Of a stretch of DNA of 64,000 nt, positions 56,701-64,000 are shown piece by piece. Within the stretch, counting starts at the first letter, position 1; each line of letters starts with the position of its first letter. A program made the translations under genes and the position numbers. Under the pieces are notes generated by a model, which saw only the letters and a program-made list of their open reading frames with translations, was not told the origin of the DNA and ran no database searches. The stretch lies in assembly GCA_003254905.1 (NCBI GenBank), contig QANU01001262.1:49362-113361 (forward strand). Reading direction: 5' to 3'. The DNA is from Nissolia schottii. Taxonomy: Eukaryota > Streptophyta > Magnoliopsida > Fabales > Fabaceae.

Positions 56701-58863
56701 CGTAGTGTTACTTTTGGATAACGTCAGAGTAGTGTGTTATTTTTGTTGAAGATTTTTGGAGTTTGCAGTATATTTTAGAAACCTCAAGGAGGGGGATAAT
56801 ACAGACATCAAAACCATGAATGCTAGAGTATTATGTGAATATGGATATGATACGGATAGGTCATCAATTTTGGAGTTTCCGTGCTTCATAGCCTTCAATG
56901 CATTGGCTGAAGCAGAATTAATTTTTGGGCATCTCTTTTCCCTCAACTTGCTATGGGTTGAAGTTGTGTTTATGGCTCTCTCTGGGATTCAACTACTGCT
57001 TGATTCAGTGGAATCATCATTTCTATGTCACTAGATTTTTTCTTGCTCTCTGGTAGGTTGACTTCTGTTTCAGAGAATATCATATCCTCATAATAGCAGT
57101 TTTTCCCCTCCCTTTTCCTGAATAAACTTCCTTATACTAAGGTCCTGACTTCTACTCTTTTGAATTCTCTTTAAGCAGATTGCTTTATTCGTGGTTGATT
57201 TATATCAACCTTGAATTACCTTCAGTTTTGAATCCTGGAAGGGGACCCTTACTTTGTTTGCTAGTTATTAGAAGTCTCATTGAGATTACTGTTGGAGTAG
57301 TTTAAAGGATTCAGAAGATTACGAGAGACTTTTTGTGGTCAAAAGTTGTGGATGCTAAGAAAGATGATTTGGTTTGGAAAATATTGTCTGCAGTATTGAT
57401 CTGGGTGTACATTTCTCAGCTATATTTCTCTTCTTTCGGTGCCATTTTTCTCTGGTGGGGAATGATTTCCATTTTTGTTTCTGGGAAGATGTCTGGTTTG
57501 ATGATGCTATCCCTAAATCTTTGTTTTTACCTATATCATATCTCTACATTGCATGATGTCCTTGTTTCTGGACTTCCTTCCACTCAAGGTTCCAAATCCT
57601 TGTGGGATTTTCACTTCTTAAGAAAACATCAATGATCAGAAAAGCTCTGCCTTGGCATCTTTATTGGGAAATCTCCTCTTTCATAACTTACTCCTGATCC
57701 TGGTACCTGGACTTTTGTTCCTTCAGGTTCTTTTACCTATAATTAATATAATCTCATTTCCATTTTTTAATTCTCAGAATATCCAGTTGCCAGCTTTGTT
57801 TTCAAGGGATAAAGCTCTCTGTTATATTAAGACTTTTTATTTGGATTGCGATACTTGAAAGGTTGACGGTATTTTATCCATTACCAGTGCCTAGGCTTCT
57901 AATTTGGCTCTCAATGGCTTGGTAGATTCTCGTCGATAAACATGAATGACGTGTAAAATGTTTGCATAGGAGGCTGATAAATGGGTTTTCCTTTATGGTG
58001 GTTCTAGGGGCAATTGCTTTGATCCAACTGCAGGAGGATATGAAGAAGCAACTCAGTGCAGAAGGAAACTATACTGAAGAAGAGCTCGAAGCATACATGC
58101 AATCTAACAAGACATTAATGATCGACTCTTTGTGGAAGCTTAATGTAGCTGACATTGAGGCCACTCTTTCACGTGTTTGTCAAATGGTTGTTTTTGCTAA
58201 TCCACTGTTGCTTCTTTAGATAGAATAAATTGTAGATGTATTTTAATTTAGATAATGTGACTTTTCACTTTAGGTTCTTCAAGACAACATTGCCAAGAAG
58301 GAAGAACTCCGTGCACGAGCAAAGGGGTTGAAAACTCTTGGCAAAATCTTCCAGGTGACATTTCTTTCCATACTCTACGGAATTGTTATCAATACTGCAG
58401 TGTGATGATTAATTAATTTTGAAACCACTATTTGGACATAGAGGGTCAAGTCAGCCAATGGGAGTGATAATGAAATTCTGCTAAATAAAACACTACATAA
58501 GTTGAACGGAAGTGAAACTAGCAGAGATGCTTGTTCTCCTAGTTCATCACCCAAATCTTCAAGTCTTGATTCTTCAGCTCAAGCTATATCTGTATCCCAG
58601 GTACCACTTAGATCTGTCTTTATTTTAGTTTCCTTTCAGCTATATTGATATGTTATTTAAAATTGATATTAATGTATAAGTTTTTCTTCTTTTTTATTCT
58701 TTTTAAAGAAATCGTATACTTAATTCTATTCATTTATTGCAAATGGATGTAGAGCCCATACGTTGAGGCCCCACAATTTGCAGGCATGGAATTTGATTAT
58801 AACTTCCCTCGGCCAACTGCCCCCCCGGGTGCCCAGAGACCTACTACAACCAACAAGGATTGA
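47790..58863 (+). CDS. J-domain protein, chaperone DnaJ 10 type (J domain plus DnaJ-X domain)
   Basis: Ten coding exons (47790-47876, 48292-48351, 49543-49625, 49780-49939, 53814-53943, 54107-54265, 58008-58186, 58274-58354, 58442-58600, 58753-58863) join in frame to 402 residues. Residues 5-70 are a J domain with the HPD triad at 34-36 ([12 protein letters not shown]) needed to stimulate Hsp70 ATPase. A DnaJ-X region follows, with [57 protein letters not shown] and [20 protein letters not shown]. The tail is Ser-rich and ends in SPYVEAPQF and [14 protein letters not shown]. There is no zinc-finger domain, so it is not a DnaJA type. Intron 2 begins with GC. Introns 4 (3874 bp) and 6 (3742 bp) are enlarged by transposons. 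Sequence resemblance is to Arabidopsis ATJ10 (At1g76700). Confidence 0.95.
48352..48357 (+). promoter_or_regulatory. Non-canonical GC 5' splice site of DnaJ intron 2
   Basis: Exon 2 ends AATTTTCAG and the intron starts GCAAGG. Joining at this GC gives [15 protein letters not shown], the sequence expected for the J domain. Using the GTG six bases further would insert Ala-Arg. GC-AG introns are a known minor class with consensus AG|GCAAG, which this fits. Confidence 0.85.
50452..50615. mobile_element. Palindromic MITE in DnaJ intron 4
   Basis: The two arms, each about 60 bp, are inverted copies: left CTCATGTGAAAATTTCAC and, inverted right, CTCATGTGAAAATTTCACAT, continuing through TGTAGATTTT and ATTGATTA. 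Flanks TCATTGGAAAGG (50440-50451) and TCATTAGAAAGG (50616-50627) look like a target duplication with one change. Confidence 0.7.
50850..51185 (+). mobile_element. LINE remnant (C-terminal reverse-transcriptase region) in DnaJ intron 4
   Basis: Conceptual translation from 50862 gives [12 protein letters not shown], then [28 protein letters not shown] and later fragments like the GRP-T-KTIKKDL end. This order (LYG-ECWA, EMRMLRWM, IR-ERVGVAPI, KKDL) is typical of the terminal part of plant LINE ORF2. There are several stops and frame changes, so it is dead. Confidence 0.7.
52268..53265. mobile_element. hAT-like non-autonomous element (~1 kb) in DnaJ intron 4
   Basis: The left end is TAGGGATGGCACA and the inverted right end TAGGGATGACAAA, a hAT-type terminus also known from plant elements with CCCCGTCCCC-rich ends; here GTGGGGG and TCCCC-rich blocks follow the left end. 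Flanks TATGTGAT (52257-52264) and TGTGTGAT (53266-53273) are a possible imperfect 8-bp duplication, offset by 3 bases on the left. GC-rich interior at 52800-53090 has a short minus-strand frame without a known domain. Confidence 0.6.
55279..56337. mobile_element. Mutator-like element (1059 bp) in DnaJ intron 6
   Basis: A perfect 9-bp duplication, TACTAAATA, flanks it (55270-55278 and 56338-56346). The inverted ends, about 85-90 bp, are highly alike: left GTGGTAATTACATTGGCCTC and inverted right GGGATAATTGCATTGACCTC, continuing through TTCACCTCCCTC and TAGATTTCAAGATTACA. The interior (about 55490-56200) is richer in C and G and contains a 145-codon minus-strand frame (56315-55878), Pro- and Leu-rich, with no recognised family. 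No transposase remains. Confidence 0.88.
57200..57995 (+). mobile_element. LINE remnant abutting exon 7 of DnaJ
   Basis: Fragments in shifting frames match the 3' half of plant LINE ORF2: [42 protein letters not shown] followed by [36 protein letters not shown] and LVDSRR-INMNDV. These are in the order expected for the region after the reverse transcriptase (RDFLWGG, RFWEDVW, WDFHFRRNLND--ELASLL, NTND). Multiple stops and frameshifts show it is dead. It reaches within about 15-50 bases of the exon 7 acceptor. Confidence 0.7.
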
Positions 58864-58897
58864 TGGTGTGGAGTTTGATGCTCGCATGCTCCCCCCC

Positions 58898-58911
58898 NNN
58901 NNNNNNNNNNN
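58898..58911. other. Assembly gap of 14 N inside a C homopolymer
   Basis: Seven C bases precede and at least nine C bases follow the N run, 35 bases after the DnaJ stop codon. It is likely an unresolved poly-C tract in the 3' UTR; its true length is unknown. A further single N is at 61577. Confidence 0.95.
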
Positions 58912-60263
58912 CCCCCCCCCCCTTCCTCTCTCAACCTTCCTACCCTTCCCCTTTTTTTTTGGTATACAGCTTAGTTTATGTATCGATTTTATGGTATCTA
59001 TGTGCTGTGTGGTTTATGCATGTCTAAATATACACATAGATGAGTGAAGATAATTCGAATTTGTGTATTTTGATGGGGTGTTTGCGTTTAGGCTCCTTTT
59101 CACCGTGTGTTTTTGTTCCCTCTTGTTTTTCTTTATTATTTTTTTTTGGGGTCTGATAGAGGGATGCCGATATTATTTAGGGATTCTGATATAAAACTCA
59201 ATTTAACGCATGGTATGATATATGTTATTTTATAACAAGAACACGTGATATTCGGATTTGCAGTGCATCTTGATCCGTGATCTAGGGCCCCCAGTATATG
59301 CATTGAATGTGCTAGAACTAGATATGCGTACATGAAATCTTTGAGCCTCTTAATTTGTATGGATGCCCATCTTGTTCAAAATCTCAAACACGAGCAACTT
59401 TTTTTTTTTTGCATCTTCGCTACGTTGACCCCTGTAGCGGTAAATGGGTATTCACAGCAAGGTTGTTCATGGGGGACTCCTGCTCATTTTGCTTGGGGAA
59501 GTGTTCTTTTAACCCTTTTTTTTTACATTAAAATCGGTATTCGGGGTTCACAGGAAACTAAGTGATTATTTCAGATGTATTGCTGATAAATATTACTAAG
59601 AAACTAAGATAATTAAAAACCCTTGCACATTTGCTATGAACAAACCAGTTTCTTCTATTGAGAAAAAATCTTGATAAACGCATCTTCATAGTAAAATTCT
59701 TAGGCAAAGGTGACGTGAGCAATTAAGCATATTTAAAAATGTAATTAACCTACTCACTCTTATAGATAACAATGGGTCTCAAGCATTTTTCTTTCATTAA
59801 TCAATATTTGTTATCTAGTAGTACTTTATATCTTTTTCAGTATATTTGAACAAGTTTTTCCCTCTCCTTTTCTTTTTGGTCTTAATTAAACTATTGAGTT
59901 TCAACCTTTAAGACTCTCTTACAGGAGATAGAGATCTTGACTAATTGTAGAGGGAAGACTCATAACCCCTTTGACAAACTCCATATTAGTGACAAGTCTC
60001 TCTTTTAACATGGTAGTTTAATGAAATTTCAGCAATAGAAATTAATTAAATGGTTTAAATAAGTTTCTGGTGTCAACATATCTTATTGATGTTGGTTTAA
60101 GTTTCTATTTTTTCCCCCTTCATATATTACTCTTGATAGTTTTAAAATTTAAGTTTTTGGTGCTTGTAATTAAATATTGATCCTTAAATTTTTTTTTTCT
60201 TCAGGTCTTAGTCTTTATATTTGATATTTTTAAAATATTGGTCCTTCTTTTTTTTTTTTTTAA

Positions 60264-60467
60264 TAAAGGATCAGTCCTTATAGTTTAATTTATTTTGATT
60301 TTGGTTTCTCAAAGATCAAAACTGAAATGGTAGAAAATTATGAGGACATATATCAAAGAAAAAGAATATTATTTTCATAAAGGATATATCCTCAAGATTT
60401 AATTTGTTTTGATTTTGGTCCTTTGACAATCAAAACCCAAATAATAAAAAATTATGAAAATTCATAA
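60264..60467. repeat. Two diverged copies of a ~90-bp unit
   Basis: 60264-60352 and 60377-60467 share the order ATAAAGGAT, TTTAATTT-TTTTGATTTTGG and AAAATTATGA. Identity is about 75% by eye. It may belong to the end of an old Mutator-like element; no partner end was found. Confidence 0.4.
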
Positions 60468-60930
60468 TGGTCTTATGACTCCATTCTTAATTTTTTGTCT
60501 CTACCCCATTGTCTATATAAAAAAAAATGGTCTTATGACAAACAAAAACTATTATAATGACCGAAATCAAAATTAAATTCAACAATAAAGACCAAAATGA
60601 TATTTTGATGTGGTGCATCTGGTAAGTTAGGGAGCACTACAAAGTGTGATGTAACGAAGATCATCACAATGTATATTTAAGACACTAAATTATTTGTAAT
60701 GATACATATTCGGGTTAGTCAAATTTCATAAACATGTAATTGAATTTAACCACATTTTTGAGAAAGTGGGAGATGATGATACAGCTGTAGAGTAAATACT
60801 CAAGGTATGTGATTGTATAGGTAGTATACTCAATTTGAAGGATTTTTTCCCAAATTAAAACATATAAAATATCCCATTTCCATAATAAATTATTTGTAAA
60901 GTTACTTTTTAATAATTTTTTACATAAAAG

Positions 60931-61145
60931 GAGTCGATTTAAATCAACTTTTATGTCTCAAACATCAAAACACTTGTTGCACCTGCATTTGAGGATGTTA
61001 TATACATGCTTTCGATTTTCTGCTAGGCATTATTGCTTCAATTGCAAAATTTCCTCATAGTTTTATTGCCTTGGCCGTCTAATTGATGTGTGCAACAAGT
61101 GCTTTGATGCTTTCCACACAAAATTCCATTTAAATTGACTTCATT
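60931..61145. repeat. Long inverted repeat able to form a hairpin
   Basis: The left arm ends AACATCAAAACACTTGTTGC (60961-60980) and the right arm begins GTGCAACAAGTGCTTTGATG (61090-61109), pairing with about two mismatches over 23 bases. Outer parts also pair (GTCGATTTAAAT against ATTTAAATTGAC). The loop is about 105 bases. It is probably a MITE, but could act as a small-RNA precursor. Confidence 0.55.
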
Positions 61146-61497
61146 TAAAAAAATAAAAATAATAAATAAATAGAATATACTAACCTATAAGTTGATATTC
61201 CCTTTATATAGAAAATGATTTATTTTACAACCAACTTTTAAAACAATATTTTATGGAAAGGAAACATTTTATATGTTTTATTTTAGAAAAAATCTTTATG
61301 TGAAAATAAGAATGTAAGACTAAATTAAATTATTTCCTTTTAAAAATTACAAAAGTTCAATTATAAACTTTTAAAATAGAATATCATTTTTTTTTCTCTT
61401 CAAAAGCATAGATCTAAAACAAAACCACGATGTGTAATGCGACGACAGTAAACTACCTTGTTTCTTAATCATGGGGTTAATGTTTCGATAATTACTC

Positions 61498-61500
<3 letters not shown>

Positions 61501-61536
<36 letters not shown>
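61501..61536. repeat. (AT)18 microsatellite
   Basis: Uninterrupted AT dinucleotides about 470 bases upstream of the URGT-like start codon. Confidence 0.95.
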
Positions 61537-61538
<2 letters not shown>

Positions 61539-62008
61539 AATCATATATTTAAATAATAAATTTAGAAATTAAATTTNTATGATAACAGTGTAGCACACTC
61601 CAACCGACAATTAACCTCCTGAATGCAACATTAAAAGAAAAAGAAAAACATAGGTCTATTAAAGCTTTTAAATAAGGCCCTGAAGAAAACGTTTAATAAA
61701 GTAGAGGGGTGGCAGTCATGTGAGAAGGAGGGCAGGGGTGAGAAAAACAACGAGGAAGTGTTGTGGGAGGAGAGAGACAGAGAAGGCAGAGCCTCCACCG
61801 GCAGAGTGGAACGTTCCTCCCCGACTTTCCTTTCCTTTCTTTTCATTTTTTGAAATACTACATTTCCCGATAGGCTGAATCTGAGGGACTGGATTATACT
61901 GCTGCCTGTTTCTCAGATCTAGTGCCTGTATAGCGGTTACCCCTTCCGTAATCAGCTTTCTTCTCTTAATCGGAATTGCTTCTGGAATCGAATCGAGTCG
62001 AGTTCAAG

Positions 62009-63672
62009 ATGGAGAGCGAGAAGAAAGCCTCTGCCATTTCTGATGTGGGAGCATGGGCCATGAACGTTGTCAGCTCCGTTGGGATTATCATGGCCAACAA
62101 ACAGCTCATGTCCAACAATGGCTATGCCTTCAGCTTCGGTCAGCCCCTCTCTCCCTCTCCCCTCCTCTCTCTCTCTCTCTTCCTTCTCAACTAGTGTTTG
62201 TTTTCTACACGCTTAGATCTGACACTCGGAGTCATTGATCTCCGGCATTATTTGCATTCTTTCGGTCTTTGCTTTGACGTAGCCACTTCTTTCATTCCGT
62301 ACCTCCTCTGTTCTTCATTCATCCATCAAACTATTACTTGATTTTCAAAAAAGAATTTTCAATTTGCAAAATACCTTTAGTTCATACTTCCGGATTCAAA
62401 TTATTATTAGTGTTAGCTTTTGTTAACATCATTATGTTGTTAACTTCTGATCTGTTTATTACTTGTTGACTGCATCTGCTCTCTCTATTTTTGTTTATAC
62501 AGCCAGTACGTTAACTGGGTTCCACTTTGCTGTTACTGCTCTCGTGGGTTTAGTGTCAAATGCCACTGGTTATTCAGCGTCAAAGCATGTTCCTATGTGG
62601 GAGCTTCTTTGGTTCTCAGTGGTTGCCAATGTGTCTATCACAGGAATGAACCTCAGCCTCATGCTGAACTCCGTTGGATTCTACCAAGTATGGTTTTACA
62701 ATCAGCTTTTTCTGCCCATGGGGATATAGCATATCATGTTCATGGCTTGGACTTTCACTCTCTTTCTTTCTTGTTAAGAATTTCCATCTAGTGATTCTTT
62801 TTTTAAAATTTTCATCCTTCTTCGTTGTTTCCTTGTTAAGCGTAAGTCATGGATTTATATAATTCAGACTGCCATCCCTCTTAGATATCTTATATCTTTT
62901 TGTCTAGCACACCAGAGCAAATATTTGTTTGAAGCCTTTCACCATTGAAGTTGTATTGATGTTACCTGACCGATGCTTCAGTGAGATGGACGTCATAGTG
63001 AACTGTATATGTATGATTTATTGAATTGTAAAATAAGGACCTTGGGAAAAAGAATAGTGCAACCCTTAATATTATTATAAAAATTTGGGTTTACAAACCC
63101 GTTCGCCTAATGAATTTGATGCAGTGAATTCCATGTTGAAGCATTGAATTGCTTGTAGAATATTGTTATTTATTGTCATGCTTAGGATTTTGATTGACCT
63201 TTGTGGTTAATTGAAGAGCTCTAATGAGAAATTTCACCTTTAGTTTACCAAGACATATTGTTTCTCATTTGGCCATCCACAGCTGGGAATGGTAATGTCA
63301 AACCCAGAAGTATCAGTACCTGAAGAGATACTTATTGTTAGACGTCTGGAATACTGAAGCAATTACTGTAGAATACATTATACTTAACAACCTTTAATGT
63401 TCATACTCTTAATTTTGAATTTTCACTACCTCTACGTTTAGGTTGTTTATTTTCTCATTCTGTTTTCACAGATATCAAAGCTAAGCATGATTCCTGTGGT
63501 TTGTGTGATGGAATGGATCCTTCACAACAAGCACTACTCAAGGGAAGTGAAAATGTCAGTGGTGGTTGTGGTCATTGGTGTTGGAGTTTGCACAGTAACT
63601 GATGTGAAAGTCAACCTCAAAGGTTTCACATGTGCCTGCATAGCAGTTTTGTCCACATCTTTACAGCAAATT
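62009..63672 (+). CDS. UDP-rhamnose/UDP-galactose transporter-like protein (URGT family), 5' part
   Basis: Three coding exons lie in the window (62009-62138, 62503-62687, 63472-63672), giving the first 172 residues; the gene continues beyond 64000. It starts [20 protein letters not shown], then [73 protein letters not shown] and [17 protein letters not shown], all characteristic of the plant NST-KT/URGT group of Golgi nucleotide-sugar transporters (usual length about 340-350 residues, ten helices). These proteins carry UDP-rhamnose and UDP-galactose into the Golgi in exchange for UMP for synthesis of pectin and other wall polysaccharides. About five of the ten helices are encoded here. The start is the first in-frame ATG, in the context AAGATGG. 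Partial only because of the window end. Confidence 0.93.
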
Positions 63673-64000
63673 GTAAGCATTATATAATTTTTCTTCTCCA
63701 CTATGCTAGCAATATGAAATTTATTCCCATTTTTAGCATGGCTTTCTTTCTCACTTTTGTTAACTGATATATTATCTATTCGTGTAAGTCTAGGTTAGTG
63801 CTAGAGGGAACTTCATTAGATTTAGAATCATAACTGAATGCATCATAGTTTTTCCCTTTCAAGGTCTAATAACTTGTCTTTTCCCGGTGAATGGTTAGAA
63901 GTTAGAACAGACATGCTCCATTCAATTCATTGTTAAATATGAAGTGTAGAACATACCTTCTACTGCATATAATTAAAAAACAATAATCTTATTCTGTGTG

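Larger units (their letters stand above)
58864..62008. other. Intergenic region between DnaJ and the URGT-like gene
   Basis: It holds the DnaJ 3' UTR, an assembly gap, a duplicated ~90-bp unit (60264-60467), an inverted-repeat element (60931-61145), a TA microsatellite and the leader of the next gene (about 61860-62008). No additional gene was recognised. Confidence 0.55.

Overview
This is nuclear DNA from a flowering plant, most likely a dicot. It is AT-rich and its genes have many GT-AG introns. The transposon content (CACTA, Mutator-like, hAT, Stowaway, LINE, large-LTR element) and several element families resemble those common in legumes, but the species cannot be fixed from the sequence. 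A 14-base N gap inside a C run and one isolated N show it comes from a draft assembly.

Layout. Positions 1 to about 21400 hold no convincing host gene and are a repeat landscape. It contains a complete 3.2-kb solo LTR with a CGCAT target duplication (2769-6013), a Mutator-like MITE (7490-7904), the end of one CACTA element abutting a complete but decayed second CACTA element (10758-14009), and two Stowaway-like MITEs with tiny retroposed insertions (18322-19192). Five nearly or fully complete genes plus one gene cut by the window edge follow, all on the + strand: COG6 (11 coding exons, 21436-27554), a small secreted proline-rich protein (29835-30152), a WAT1-related EamA transporter (7 exons, 33169-37799), an apyrase-7-like ecto-type apyrase (2 coding exons, 39176-41763), a DnaJ-10-like type of J-protein (10 exons, 47790-58863), and the first three exons of a UDP-rhamnose/UDP-galactose transporter-like gene (62009 to beyond the window).

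Between apyrase and DnaJ lie a satellite-like array of about 14 copies of a ~185-bp monomer (43585-46060) and a 1.27-kb Mutator-like element with a perfect 9-bp target duplication. The DnaJ gene is stretched to 11 kb because introns 4 and 6 have absorbed a palindromic MITE, a hAT-like element, a second Mutator-like element with perfect 9-bp duplication, and two LINE remnants; one of its introns starts with GC instead of GT.

Functional themes: COG6 (Golgi tethering), the URGT-like transporter (Golgi nucleotide-sugar import) and the apyrase (probably endomembrane or surface nucleotide hydrolysis) all belong to the secretory and cell-wall pathway, but there is no operon-like logic here. From memory of Arabidopsis loci, the WAT1-related/apyrase-7 pair and the DnaJ-10/URGT pair are each neighbours there too, so two ancestral gene pairs seem preserved. 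The most unusual sequence signal is a set of eleven short palindromes inside the solo LTR, with an almost invariant loop (ACACTTGG) and stems that change in a compensatory way.
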